Source of the DNA: Ignavibacteria bacterium
GTDB taxonomy: Bacteria > Bacteroidota > Ignavibacteria > SZUA-365
Assembly (NCBI GenBank): GCA_016720835.1
Contig: JADKJW010000001.1
Location: 62,001 to 126,000, forward strand
Reading direction: 5' to 3'
Length of the DNA stretch: 64,000 nucleotides
Under the pieces are notes generated by a model. That model saw nothing but the letters and a program-made list of their open reading frames with translations. It was not told where the DNA came from and made no database searches. Both the position numbers and the translations under genes were made by a program. Shown here piece by piece: positions 34,574 through 43,461 of this stretch (its first letter is position 1; every line of letters begins with the position of its first letter).

Positions 34574-35731
34574 TCATGCATAGCGGCACCGGCGCGCTTC
34601 ATCGGCGTACGCCTCGAGCAGTTCGGGAGAGGCATCAAAGAAATGGTCGGACGGGCACAGGATGTAGCGTCCTCCCTCCCCCGCCTCCGCGAAGCAGCGG
34701 CGCACTTCGTCGCGCGTGCTCCGCGGCGCGCAGCCGCGGAAAAAATGGAACTGGTCGAAGCCTCCGATCATGCAGACGGCGCCCGCGAGACGCCGCTTCG
34801 CCTCCGCGAGATCCGCATCGCCACCCATGGCCTCGGGCGTGAACGTTTCGATGGCATCGGGACGCATGGCGGCGACGGCATCCAGCACCGGCATGATGCC
34901 GCCGCAGAGGTGATACACCACGCGCTGCCCCGCCGCGTGCGCGGCATCGATGAGCGGGGCGTCGAAGGGCGCGACGAATTCCTCGAAGATCCGGGGCGAG
35001 ATGACCGTGGAGGAGGCGTCGCCTCCTCCGAGTTCGATCAGATCGTAGCGCGCGCCCGCGAGCGACTCGATGTACGCGCGTTTCCGCTGCTGCAGGATGG
35101 AGAGGAACGCGCGCACCCAGTCGGGATCGTCGAACGTCGCGAAGATGAGCTCCTCGATGCCGTACAACACCGCCGCATCCTGCCAGCAGCCCGGCTGCCC
35201 GTAAACCTCGAAGCTCAATCCCGCGCCGCGGACGAGACCCCGCTCGCCGAAGGCGTCGGCGCGGGCATTGATTTCGCGGATATCGCAGGCAATGGCGGGG
35301 GCGTGCCGCGCGATGACCTCGATGTCCGATTTTTCCTTCACGAGCCGCTCGCTCACCCAGGAGGTATGCCGGTCGCTCTGCAGCGTCATGCGCAAGGTTT
35401 TCCCTGGCGTGTGGAAACTGTAGCGGACCGTGCGATACGCGGGATCGTCGATTTCCTCCTGCCGGATGATCCATTCGTCCGACAGGATGCGGCGCGCCTC
35501 GCCGGCGCCCGGCAGATGCGCGGGATCCGCGTATTGACCGCGCGCGGGATCGGGCAGGAATGCCGCCGGCCAGGTGACGGGATCGAGTCCGAAGCGATCG
35601 AAGAATCCGTCCGCCGTCTCTCCGCCGAGGACATCGTCGAGAAAGGACGGCATGAGATGATGCGTGGTGACGGGCAGCCGGTCGGGCAGCGACCCGTCGA
35701 GCGCGGCGAGAAAGCGCTGCCTGGAGGTCAT
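34574..35731 (-). CDS. UroD-fold methyltransferase (MtaA/MtbA-like), corrinoid-linked
   Basis: 385 residues of the uroporphyrinogen decarboxylase superfamily. Instead of the decarboxylase arginines it has the methyltransferase zinc motif HxC (YHLCGG), with further cysteines in GAVCMIGGFD and YILCPSDH that could be the third ligand. This is the pattern of enzymes that move a methyl group between a corrinoid protein and a thiol. It is last in an operon with a corrinoid protein and a MetH-type activation protein, all joined by ATGA overlaps. Coenzyme M is unlikely in this lineage, so the acceptor or donor is unknown. Confidence 0.8.
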   Translation of the reverse strand: MTSRQRFLAALDGSLPDRLPVTTHHLMPSFLDDVLGGETADGFFDRFGLDPVTWPAAFLPDPARGQYADPAHLPGAGEARRILSDEWIIRQEEIDDPAYRTVRYSFHTPGKTLRMTLQSDRHTSWVSERLVKEKSDIEVIARHAPAIACDIREINARADAFGERGLVRGAGLSFEVYGQPGCWQDAAVLYGIEELIFATFDDPDWVRAFLSILQQRKRAYIESLAGARYDLIELGGGDASSTVISPRIFEEFVAPFDAPLIDAAHAAGQRVVYHLCGGIMPVLDAVAAMRPDAIETFTPEAMGGDADLAEAKRRLAGAVCMIGGFDQFHFFRGCAPRSTRDEVRRCFAEAGEGGRYILCPSDHFFDASPELLEAYADEARRCRYA

Positions 35732-36444
35732 GCGTGATCTCTCCGAAGACACTCCTCTTTGGAGCAGATGCTGCAATCGTACTCCTCCATCTCCACCGCC
35801 CCGCCGATGCCGACGATGCCGCGGACCGACTTGACCGGCCACATCAGCGCGCCGGCGTTCAACGTGACGCCGCACGCGCCGTCGGGCAGCATCGTAAACA
35901 GGACATGCTGGTCCGATACATGCCAGTTGCAGTAGCCCGGACTGTAGCGGTTGGTCATGCGCAGGCCGTCGCGCGCGGCGGTGTCGCCGATGCGCTGGTG
36001 GACAAAGTCGGCGGTCAATTCGGCGAGTTCCGAACCGATGGCATCGGCAAGGACGTGGTGCATCGGATCGTCGATACCCGCGAGTTCGTCGAGCCAGTGT
36101 TGGAATCGCGGTCCGACGGTGACGATAAACGCCGCGATTGCCTGCGCGCGCTTGAATCGCGCCGTGATGATGCTCCCGGTGCTGATGAGCGTGCCGGCGA
36201 TGCGGATGCCGTGGCGGTCGACGTGCACGTCGCGCTTCGGGTACAGGGTAAAACCGCAGGCGATGTCCGTGCGGCCCTCGAGGTCCCCGAGAAGCGCGTC
36301 GAGGGAGGCGCTCACGATCCCGGGCGCCGGGCTGTGCCGGTACCCGAGCGTGTGTTCCACGCGCGCGCGGGTGAGTCCGAGTTCGGAGACCGCGGGACGG
36401 AACACCGCGGAGACTGCGGCGGTGGCGACGGGAGAGGGTGTCAT
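35728..36444 (-). CDS. MetH-type cobalamin reactivation domain protein (stand-alone)
   Basis: 238 residues resembling the C-terminal activation domain of B12-dependent methionine synthase, with the signature NRYSPGYCNWHVSDQHVLF (compare R-x-x-P-G-Y in MetH, which binds S-adenosylmethionine). Stand-alone versions are known, for example in Thermotoga. The C-terminus has CSICSKEEC, three close cysteines like those in anaerobe versions, which might bind an iron-sulfur cluster or zinc. It would reductively remethylate oxidised cobalamin on the corrinoid protein encoded upstream. Both gene ends overlap the neighbours by ATGA. Confidence 0.85.
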   Translation of the reverse strand: MTPSPVATAAVSAVFRPAVSELGLTRARVEHTLGYRHSPAPGIVSASLDALLGDLEGRTDIACGFTLYPKRDVHVDRHGIRIAGTLISTGSIITARFKRAQAIAAFIVTVGPRFQHWLDELAGIDDPMHHVLADAIGSELAELTADFVHQRIGDTAARDGLRMTNRYSPGYCNWHVSDQHVLFTMLPDGACGVTLNAGALMWPVKSVRGIVGIGGAVEMEEYDCSICSKEECLRRDHA

Positions 36445-37117
36445 GGCGCTTCGGCGAGACGGCGGTGCAGGAAATCGACGGCGCCCTGCGGATCAGGCGC
36501 GTAGGCGTCGGCGCCGATGGACTCCGCAAACGCGGCTGTCACGGGCGCGCCGCCGATGATGATTCCGGTCCCGGGCGCAGCTTCGCGGATCGCGCGCACG
36601 GCGGCTTCCATCTGCGTCATGGTCGTCGTGAGCAGCGCGCTCAGTCCCACGGCGCAACCGGGTGCTGCCGCGCGGCCTCGGCGAAGCGTTCCGGCGGAAC
36701 GTCCGTGCCGAGGTCGATGACGTGCCATCCGGCGCCTTCCACGATCATCGAGACCAGCTTCTTGCCGATGTCGTGCAGGTCGCCGCGCACGGTGCCGATG
36801 ACGAACGTTCCGCGATGCGCGGCCTCGCGGGAATGGAAGGACGGTTGCAGATGCTTCATCGCGGCGCTCATCGCGCGTGCCGCGAGAAGGACATCGGGCA
36901 CGAAGATCTGCTTGTCGCGGAATCGCTCCCCGATGCGCCGCATGCCCGTCATCAGCGCCTCGTCGAGCACGCGCTGCGCGGGGATGCCTTCGGCAAGCGC
37001 GCGCTGCGTCAATTCGTCGGCTCCATCCATCCCGCGCATGTCGGGAGGGTGCGGGGATGCCGCGTTCATTTTGCCGCGCTCGATGCAATCGGCAATATCT
37101 GCGAGAAGCTGTTCCAT
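36441..37117 (-). CDS. Corrinoid (B12-binding) protein, interrupted by a one-base frameshift
   Basis: About 225 residues once repaired. ATG at 37117 with GGAGGG upstream. The helical cap (MEQLLADIADCIERG to AAMKHLQPSF) is followed by the B12 domain with GDLHDIGK (DxHxxG, lower axial ligand). At about 36656-36664 the frame runs into a stop (QHPVAPWD). A -1 shift joins it to PGCAVGLSALLTTTM and GIIIGGAPV, which supply the SxL and GG parts of the motif. One missing C in the run CACCCGG explains it. The function is to carry a methyl group between the two enzymes encoded downstream. Real mutation or sequence error cannot be told. Confidence 0.8.
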
Positions 37118-37236
37118 CGGGTCCCTCCGGTTTCCCCTGAAAAAATACGACACTTCACCGGAAAAGCAATTCGTACTCCCTTTGTCCTTTACCTCCAGGT
37201 CCGGGAATGCGCACCGCCTCTGCCGCGTGAAACGAG

Positions 37237-37267
37237 AGCGTCCCCCCGGAGAGGCCGGGGGGACGCT
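37237..37267 (-). terminator. Hairpin terminator after ftsZ
   Basis: A perfect 13-bp stem (AGCGTCCCCCCGG, 37237-37249, with its complement at 37255-37267) and a five-base loop lies 90 bases past the ftsZ stop. On the minus strand only a short T-containing stretch (CTCGTTTC) follows, so it is a strong hairpin with a weak tail. It would end the dcw transcript before the corrinoid operon. Confidence 0.65.
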
Positions 37268-37356
37268 TGGAAGCGGGGAAGACAGGAACGCGGCGAAATG
37301 AGGTGGGGGTGAGTTCAGTCCATCTTCGTTGAGAGGGGGGCGGGGGGGGGGGAGGA

Positions 37357-38556
37357 TCAATCCATGATGCGGCGCAGGAACGGGGTTTTCTCGCTGGCTG
37401 CGCGCTGATAGCGCTGCGACTCCACCTCCGCCTCGGCTTCGTCGTCCTGCGCGAGCGAGAGCATGGAATTCTTGCGGCTGATCGCGGGTGGATCGAGATC
37501 GCGGAGTTCGTGAATGCCGCTCGGGATATGGACGATGCGCTGTGTCGCGATCGCCTTGGGTTGCGGCATCGCGGGCCTGCGCGACGTGACGTGACGCTGG
37601 TTGAACCCCGTCGCGATCACGGTCACCATCATCTCGTCGCCCATCGACTCGTCGAGCACGGCGCCAAAAATCACATTGGCCTCGTCGCCTGCCGCTTCCG
37701 TGATGATGTTGCCGGCTTCCTCGAGCTGCATGAGCGACATGGCGGTGCCGCCGGTGAAGTTGATGAGCACGCCGCGCGCGCCCGCGATGGTCACGCCTTC
37801 GAGCAACGGATGCGAGATCGCGTTGTGCGCCGCTTCGATGGCGCAGTTCTCGCCGCTGGCGGTTCCGCTGCCCATGAGCGCGTCGCCCATGTCCTTCATG
37901 ATCGTCTTGACATCCGCGAAGTCGACGTTCACGACGCCGCGCTTCGAGATGATGTCGGCGATGCCGCGCGTGGCGTTGTAGAGAACCTGGTTCGACATCT
38001 GGAACGCGTCGGGGACCGACGTCTGCTTGTCGACGAGCGACATCAGTTTCTGATTCGGGATGACGATGAGGGTGTCGACGTGCTTGCGCAGTTCTTCGAT
38101 CCCTTCCTCGGCCTGCTGCATGCGCCGCCGTCCCTCGAAGTTGAAGGGCTTGGACACGATGCCCACGACGAGCGCGCCCAGGCCTTTGGCGATATTGGCG
38201 ACGACGGGAGCCCCGCCGGTGCCGGTGCCGCCGCCCATGCCCGCCGTGATGAACACCATGTCGCTCCCGCCGAGAATCGTGGTGATTTCTTCCTTGTCCT
38301 CTTCGATGGCCCGGTAGCCGACGGACGGATCCGCCCCGGCGCCGAGACCGCGGGTGAGGTTCTTCCCCGCCTGGATTTTGTGCTGCGCGTTGGACGCGTC
38401 GAGCGACTGGATGTCGGTGTTGATCGCGATGAACTCGACGGCGTCGAGTCCGCGCGAGATCATGTCCTCCACCGCGTTGCCGCCGGCCCCGCCGACGCCC
38501 ACGACGCGGATCTTCGCCCTGTCGCTTTGCGATTTGTCCAGCATGATCGGATACAT
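37357..38556 (-). CDS. ftsZ: Cell division protein FtsZ
   Basis: 399 residues. The GTP-binding tubulin signature GGGTGTGGAP is present, with VVGVGGAGGNAVEDMI at the front and NVDFADVKTIM in the central helix. The variable linker ends in a short conserved tail (KTPFLRRIMD) that would bind FtsA. The ATG at 38556 has a near-perfect GAGGAGG ribosome site 7 bases upstream. FtsZ forms the division ring. Last gene of the dcw cluster; a 166-base gap before it may hold its own promoter, which I could not define. Confidence 0.97.
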   Translation of the reverse strand: MYPIMLDKSQSDRAKIRVVGVGGAGGNAVEDMISRGLDAVEFIAINTDIQSLDASNAQHKIQAGKNLTRGLGAGADPSVGYRAIEEDKEEITTILGGSDMVFITAGMGGGTGTGGAPVVANIAKGLGALVVGIVSKPFNFEGRRRMQQAEEGIEELRKHVDTLIVIPNQKLMSLVDKQTSVPDAFQMSNQVLYNATRGIADIISKRGVVNVDFADVKTIMKDMGDALMGSGTASGENCAIEAAHNAISHPLLEGVTIAGARGVLINFTGGTAMSLMQLEEAGNIITEAAGDEANVIFGAVLDESMGDEMMVTVIATGFNQRHVTSRRPAMPQPKAIATQRIVHIPSGIHELRDLDPPAISRKNSMLSLAQDDEAEAEVESQRYQRAASEKTPFLRRIMD

Positions 38557-38722
38557 GGTGCCCTCCTCAAATGGTGATAGTGACGTCTGTCTCTTCTGAT
38601 CTGCAATTCACTGTGATGTCTGCATTTCGTGCGCGCCTTGGGAAACCGCCTTCCACTGCGGTTCCGGCCCGGCGCATCGATCTATGAGTACTGCTGCATT
38701 GATTTCCGTGGGATGGTGGAGA

Positions 38723-40000
38723 TTAAAACTGTTCGGTGAACCAATCCTTGATGCGCTCCATCAGCCCGAGCGGGCTGCCGCTGAGGCGCGTCTTCTCCGG
38801 AGTTCCGCCGGAGGCGATACCCTTGAAGCCGTGCAGGACCAGGCCGACACAGGTGCTGTACATGGGATTCTCGGCCTCATTCACCAGCCCGCCCGAGAAC
38901 CCTCCCGGGATCCCGATCTTGACCGGCATGCCGAGGACCTCGCGCGCGAGACCGGCGGTCCCCTTGATCAGCGAGCCGCCGCCGGTGAGGACGATGCCCG
39001 AGTGCAGGTGTTTCGAATACCCGGAGCGCTTGATCTCGAGCGCCACGATTTCCAGGATTTCCTCCATGCGCGGCTGGATGATCTGGCAGAGCAGGCTCCG
39101 GCTGATCTCCATGGGTTTGCGCCCGCCGATGCCGCGCAGCAGGATCGGCGCGTCATTCACGATTTCGGGGAGGTAGGCGTACCCGTGCTCTCGTTTCAAT
39201 TTCTCCGCGTCCTCGTTCAGGATGCCGAGCACCTTGCGGATGTCCTCCGTCACCTTCTTCCCCGCGATGGCCAGCACCGCGGTGTGCCGGATGGTCCGGT
39301 CCTCGAACACCGCGATGTCGGTGGTGCCGCCGCCGATGTCGACGAGGACGATGCCGACTTCCTTCTCCTCGTTGTCGAGCACGGCGTAACTCGACGCGAG
39401 CGGCTCGAGAATGAGGTCGTTGACCTCCAGGCCCGAGCGCTCGACGCACTTGTAGATATTCTGCACCGCGGTCATGCTCCCGGTGATGATGTGCACGTTT
39501 CCCTCCATGCGCACACCGGAAATGCCGACCGGATCATAGATGCCGTCCTGACCGTCGACGATGAACTCCTGCGGGATCACGTGAATGATCTTGCGGTCCT
39601 GCGGGAGGTTGACGCGCTTGGTGTCCTGCACCAGACGCTCGACGTCCTTCTTCGTGATTTCGTTGTCCGGATTGCTGATGGCGATGACGCCGCGGCTCTG
39701 AAAACTCTGGATGTGGTCGCCCGCGATGCCGACGTTGACGGCGCGCACCTTGATGCCGGACTGCACCTCGGCGTTCTGCACGGCCTGCTGGATGGAGCGC
39801 ACGGTCTTGTCGATATGCGTCACGGTGCCGCGGGCCATGCCCTCGTTTTCGGCCTTGCCGATGCCCATGACGTTGAAGCCGCCGTCCTGCTCCATGGCCG
39901 CGATGATGCAGCAGACTTTCGTCGTGCCGATGTCGAGACCGACGACGATTCTGTCCGCGTGAATTCCGTTTTGGTTCTTGCTTCGCATGGGTGTTCTCAT
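38723..40000 (-). CDS. ftsA: Cell division protein FtsA
   Basis: 425 residues, actin-like ATPase that ties FtsZ to the membrane. It has VGLDIGTTKVCCIIA at the phosphate-1 site, VLVDIGGGTTDIAVF at phosphate 2 and GIVLTGGGSLIKG at the adenosine site. The C-terminal amphipathic helix (IKDWFTEQF) is the membrane anchor. Its ATG directly follows the ftsQ stop (TGAATG). Confidence 0.96.
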   Translation of the reverse strand: MRTPMRSKNQNGIHADRIVVGLDIGTTKVCCIIAAMEQDGGFNVMGIGKAENEGMARGTVTHIDKTVRSIQQAVQNAEVQSGIKVRAVNVGIAGDHIQSFQSRGVIAISNPDNEITKKDVERLVQDTKRVNLPQDRKIIHVIPQEFIVDGQDGIYDPVGISGVRMEGNVHIITGSMTAVQNIYKCVERSGLEVNDLILEPLASSYAVLDNEEKEVGIVLVDIGGGTTDIAVFEDRTIRHTAVLAIAGKKVTEDIRKVLGILNEDAEKLKREHGYAYLPEIVNDAPILLRGIGGRKPMEISRSLLCQIIQPRMEEILEIVALEIKRSGYSKHLHSGIVLTGGGSLIKGTAGLAREVLGMPVKIGIPGGFSGGLVNEAENPMYSTCVGLVLHGFKGIASGGTPEKTRLSGSPLGLMERIKDWFTEQF

Positions 40001-40858
40001 TCAGTCAATAATCAGGTCCGTCGGGGCGGTGGTGTCGGGCTGGGCAGGGATGTTCGTGCTGTTTCTCCAACGCGCGACGACCTGGTCGGAGTAGCGGAGG
40101 TCGATGTATTCCAGTTCGGACAGCGCATGCTGGACGGCGACGTTCTCCCAGTACGCGCGGAACGCCTTGAATTTCCGCTCCGCGTCCGTTGCGCGTCCAA
40201 AAATGACTGGCACGCCCGCGTCCAGCGTGTAGAGGACGATGTCGCGCCCCGCGTCGACGGCGACTTCAGAGAACAGGTTGAAGAACGACGGATCGAGGCT
40301 CCTCGCCGCGCGCAGCACCTGCAGCGCTTCCCGCACGCGCGGATTGCGAAGCTGCCTGCCCGGGAGAGCGTCGCCGAGGCCTTGTCCGACCGTCATGACG
40401 GGCACCGTCTGCACGGCGGCATCCGGCACAGTCGGCAGGATGAAGCCGTCCTCGTCGATGAGCCAATCCTTCGCGCGCAGGTTGAGCAGCAGCGCGATCG
40501 GCATCCGTTCACGGATTTCGATCTCGAGTCGCGCGGGGGGATTGCGACGCACGAGCGCTTCCCGTACCACCGGATTTTTTTCAATGCGCTGCCGCACCGC
40601 CATCAGGTCGATATCCGCGAGCGTCATGGTGTCGGGCACGGCGGCGAGCGCCAGGATTTCGGACACGGAGAGAAGCGCGGTCCCGGTCACCTGCACGTCC
40701 ACTTTCACCGCGTGCTTGCGCCATTCATCCGCCAGCACCGCGAGCGTCGCAATGCTGACGACCACGAGGAACAGCGACACCCCGACGGATATCGAACGGC
40801 GCCGGGAATGGTTCTCCGCGCGCGGTCGTGCGCCGTCGTTCTGGTGCTCCCTGCTCAT
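40001..40858 (-). CDS. ftsQ: Cell division protein FtsQ/DivIB
   Basis: 285 residues: short basic cytoplasmic tail, one membrane helix (about 22-40, VGVSLFLVVVSIATLAVLA), then a periplasmic POTRA domain (VKVDVQVTGTALLSVSEILALA) and the FtsQ beta domain ending in YIDLRYSDQVVARW. It scaffolds FtsL and the FtsB-like partner at the divisome. Start at 40858 by ATGA overlap with murB. Confidence 0.9.
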   Translation of the reverse strand: MSREHQNDGARPRAENHSRRRSISVGVSLFLVVVSIATLAVLADEWRKHAVKVDVQVTGTALLSVSEILALAAVPDTMTLADIDLMAVRQRIEKNPVVREALVRRNPPARLEIEIRERMPIALLLNLRAKDWLIDEDGFILPTVPDAAVQTVPVMTVGQGLGDALPGRQLRNPRVREALQVLRAARSLDPSFFNLFSEVAVDAGRDIVLYTLDAGVPVIFGRATDAERKFKAFRAYWENVAVQHALSELEYIDLRYSDQVVARWRNSTNIPAQPDTTAPTDLIID

Positions 40859-41595
40859 GCGACGACTCCTTCGGAGTCCGACGAGATCGGCAGGAGAGCA
40901 TTGTCCGGAAATCCCATCAGCAGGATCTCCGGTTCGAGCACCACGCCTCGCCGGGAAAACACCACGCCGCGAACGTGGTTGATGACCGCGAGAATATCCG
41001 CCGCGGTGGCATTGTCGCGGCCGATGATGAAATTCGCGTGCAACTCCGATACTTCCGCACCGCCGATGCGGAATCCTTTGAGCCCGCACTCCTGAATCAA
41101 CATCGCGGCATATCCCCCTTCAGGGTTCTTGAAAATGCTGCCTGCATTCGGGAACGCCGTCGGCTGCGACGCGTTGCGTTTCAGGAGCAAGTCCTTTCGC
41201 CTGCGTTTCATCGACTCGATATCGCCTCGTGGCGGCGTGAAGCGCGCCGAGAGCACGATGTCGCCCTTCAGGCCGGAGCTCGACAAGCGTACACCCGCGC
41301 CCGCATCCACCACGTCGTCATCCACTGTCGCGCGTGCGAAGCCGTGCTCGAGATTGATCGCCGCGCCGCGGAAACCGTCGTCGCTGACCAGCACGTTGCT
41401 CCCGTTGCCGAGCACGAGGAAGGGCAGGTCGCCGTCGCGGAAGGTGCGCACCAGCGCGATCAGTTCAGCAGTGGTCGCCGGCTCGACGTAGATGTCGGCC
41501 GGACCACCGAGACGGAACGTGGTCATCCGCGCGAGCGGCTCGCTGATCGCGATCCGTCCGCTGCAAATGCTCCGTATGTGTTCGATGGAAATCAC
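40855..41595 (-). CDS. murB: UDP-N-acetylenolpyruvylglucosamine reductase, lacking its central flavin-binding segment
   Basis: 246 residues against about 300. The first FAD-binding part is normal (RMTTFRLGGPADIYV, LGNGSNVLVSDDGF, VDAGAGVRL), and so is the substrate domain (SIFKNPEGG with the catalytic Ser, AGSIF, LEPEILLMG with the Glu). But VDAGAGVRLS runs straight into SSGLKGDIVLSARF. The roughly 65-70 residues that normally lie between, including G-I-P-G-x-x-G-G-A and the following asparagine/alanine-rich loop, are missing in frame. That segment lines the flavin and carries an active-site arginine, so activity is doubtful. GTG start overlaps the murC stop. Confidence 0.88.
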   Translation of the reverse strand: MISIEHIRSICSGRIAISEPLARMTTFRLGGPADIYVEPATTAELIALVRTFRDGDLPFLVLGNGSNVLVSDDGFRGAAINLEHGFARATVDDDVVDAGAGVRLSSSGLKGDIVLSARFTPPRGDIESMKRRRKDLLLKRNASQPTAFPNAGSIFKNPEGGYAAMLIQECGLKGFRIGGAEVSELHANFIIGRDNATAADILAVINHVRGVVFSRRGVVLEPEILLMGFPDNALLPISSDSEGVVA

Positions 41596-42974
41596 TGTGC
41601 CTTGGTGTATGCGTCGATGAACATCGCGCCGTATCGATAGATGTCTCCGGCGCCCATGGTGATGACGAGATCGCCCGGGCGGACGACATCCATCAGGACC
41701 GCGGGAACCGCCGTCTTGTCTTCGACGTAGCGGACATCCTTGTGTCCGTACGCCTTCGCCGCATCGGCGATCAGCTCGCCGGTGATGCCCTGTATCGGCA
41801 GTTCTCGCGCCGGGTAGACGTCCGTGACAAGCAGCACGTCGGCGTTCATGAACGCGCGCCCGAAGTCCCTCGTGAAGTCCCGCGTCCGCGAGTACGTGTG
41901 CGGTTGAAACACGCACACGACACGGCGGCGCCATCCCGCCTTGATGCCGCGCAGCGTTTCCTTGACCTCCGTCGGGTGATGCGCGTAATCGTCGACGACC
42001 AGAACATCGCCGAGGTCCGCCTTGACTTCGAAACGGCGGAAGGCCCCGGTGAAGGCGTCGAGCGCGTCCTTGATCTGACCGAAGGGAATGCCGAGCTCCA
42101 GGCTGACGACAATGGCGCCAAGCGCGTTGCGGACGTTGTGCTCACCGGGAACGCCGAGGGCGATGCGGCCGAGTTCCACCCCGCCGCGCAGCACGGTGAA
42201 CGCGGTGCGGTTCATCTTGTGTTCGAGATCCACGGCCTGCACGTCGGACTGCGAGGAGAGTCCGTAGGTGATGACCTTTCGCGGGATGGAGGGGAGAATC
42301 TCCTGCAGCGCGGGTTCGTCGAGGCACAGCGCGATGAAGCCGTAGAACGGCACCTTGCTGGCGAACTCGATGAAGGCCTCCTTCAGGTCGTCGAGATTCG
42401 TGTAGATGTCGAGATGCTCCTCTTCCAGCGTCGTGAGGATGGCGATGGTGGGGCTGAGCTGCAGGAAGGAACGATCGAACTCGTCGGCCTCCACCACCAT
42501 GAACTCCCCTTTGCCGAGGCGCGCATTCGTGCCGCCGAACGCGTGCAGCTTCCCCCCGACAATGACGGTGGGATCCTGACCGCCGTTGATGAGGATCAGT
42601 CCGAGCATGGAGGTCGTGGTCGTCTTGCCGTGCGTTCCCGCCACCGCGATGCCGTGGTGCAGGCGCATCACTTCCGCGAGCATTTCCGCGCGGCGGATCG
42701 CGGGAATTTTCCGCTCCGCAGCTTCCAGCAACTCGGGATTGTCGAGAGACACCGCGGAGGAGTACACAAGGACGTCGGCGCCGTGCACGTTGGCAGGCGC
42801 ATGTCCCTGGTGGATCGTGGCGCCGAGCGACGCGAGGCGCTGCGTGACCTCGGACAGCGTCAGATCGGAACCGGAGACGGCAAAGCCCTGGTTCAGCAAA
42901 ATCTCGGCAATGCCGCTCATCCCGATGCCGCCGATGCCGACGAAGTGGACGTGGTGGATATTCGCGAATTTCAT
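41592..42974 (-). CDS. murC: UDP-N-acetylmuramate--L-alanine ligase
   Basis: 460 residues. Begins with the nucleotide-sugar loop VHFVGIGGIGMSGIAEIL, then the P-loop VAGTHGKTTTTSML, the VVEADEFDRSFL segment and the C-terminal domain with VVDDYAHHPTEVKETL. It adds L-Ala to UDP-MurNAc in the cytoplasm. It normally works right after MurB, whose gene follows with a GTGA overlap. Confidence 0.97.
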   Translation of the reverse strand: MKFANIHHVHFVGIGGIGMSGIAEILLNQGFAVSGSDLTLSEVTQRLASLGATIHQGHAPANVHGADVLVYSSAVSLDNPELLEAAERKIPAIRRAEMLAEVMRLHHGIAVAGTHGKTTTTSMLGLILINGGQDPTVIVGGKLHAFGGTNARLGKGEFMVVEADEFDRSFLQLSPTIAILTTLEEEHLDIYTNLDDLKEAFIEFASKVPFYGFIALCLDEPALQEILPSIPRKVITYGLSSQSDVQAVDLEHKMNRTAFTVLRGGVELGRIALGVPGEHNVRNALGAIVVSLELGIPFGQIKDALDAFTGAFRRFEVKADLGDVLVVDDYAHHPTEVKETLRGIKAGWRRRVVCVFQPHTYSRTRDFTRDFGRAFMNADVLLVTDVYPARELPIQGITGELIADAAKAYGHKDVRYVEDKTAVPAVLMDVVRPGDLVITMGAGDIYRYGAMFIDAYTKAQ

Positions 42975-42993
42975 GGGTGATCCTTGCGCCGCG

Positions 42994-43458
42994 TCACTTC
43001 TTCAGCGCCAGTTTGAGTGCTTTGAACTCCTCGAAGAGTTCCTTCTCGCGTTCGTAGTTCGCCATGCGGATGCGCACCCAGCGGAGGCGGCCCGGCACGC
43101 GCAGCTTGACCACGGCGAACGTGCCGTCATTGAAGCGCGCGCGTTCACGTTTCACGACCACGGTGGTGATGTCCGCGTGCTCGATCACCCGCTCGCGAAA
43201 ACGCGTCCGGAAGATGATCCGCGTGGGGGTGAGGACGATGCGCATGTTGCGGGTCGCGTTCACGATCAGCGCGACGATATTGATCAGCAGAAACGCCACG
43301 ATGATGTACACGACGGGATCGTGAAGCCCGAACTGGACGGTCCCCTCGGAGACCGTGCCCGTCAAACCGATATACGCGATGGCGAACACGACGTACACCA
43401 CCAGCGTGATGTAATAGAAGTCGTTTTTTCTGCGGAAGCTTTTTTCCTGCTCGTTCAT
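42994..43458 (-). CDS. Small membrane protein with PH-like domain, inserted in the dcw cluster
   Basis: 154 residues: two membrane helices (about 15-35 and 47-67), then a beta-rich soluble part (MRIVLTPTRIIFRTRFRERVIEHADITTV, FAVVKLRVPGRLRW) and a C-terminal helix. The pattern of two helices plus a strand-rich module with an I-F-R-T-R core recalls bacterial PH (DUF304-like) domains. No named dcw protein looks like this. It sits between murG and murC with gaps of 3 and 19 bases, so it is co-translated with them. Function unknown. Confidence 0.72.
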   Translation of the reverse strand: MNEQEKSFRRKNDFYYITLVVYVVFAIAYIGLTGTVSEGTVQFGLHDPVVYIIVAFLLINIVALIVNATRNMRIVLTPTRIIFRTRFRERVIEHADITTVVVKRERARFNDGTFAVVKLRVPGRLRWVRIRMANYEREKELFEEFKALKLALKK

Positions 43459-43461
43459 CTT

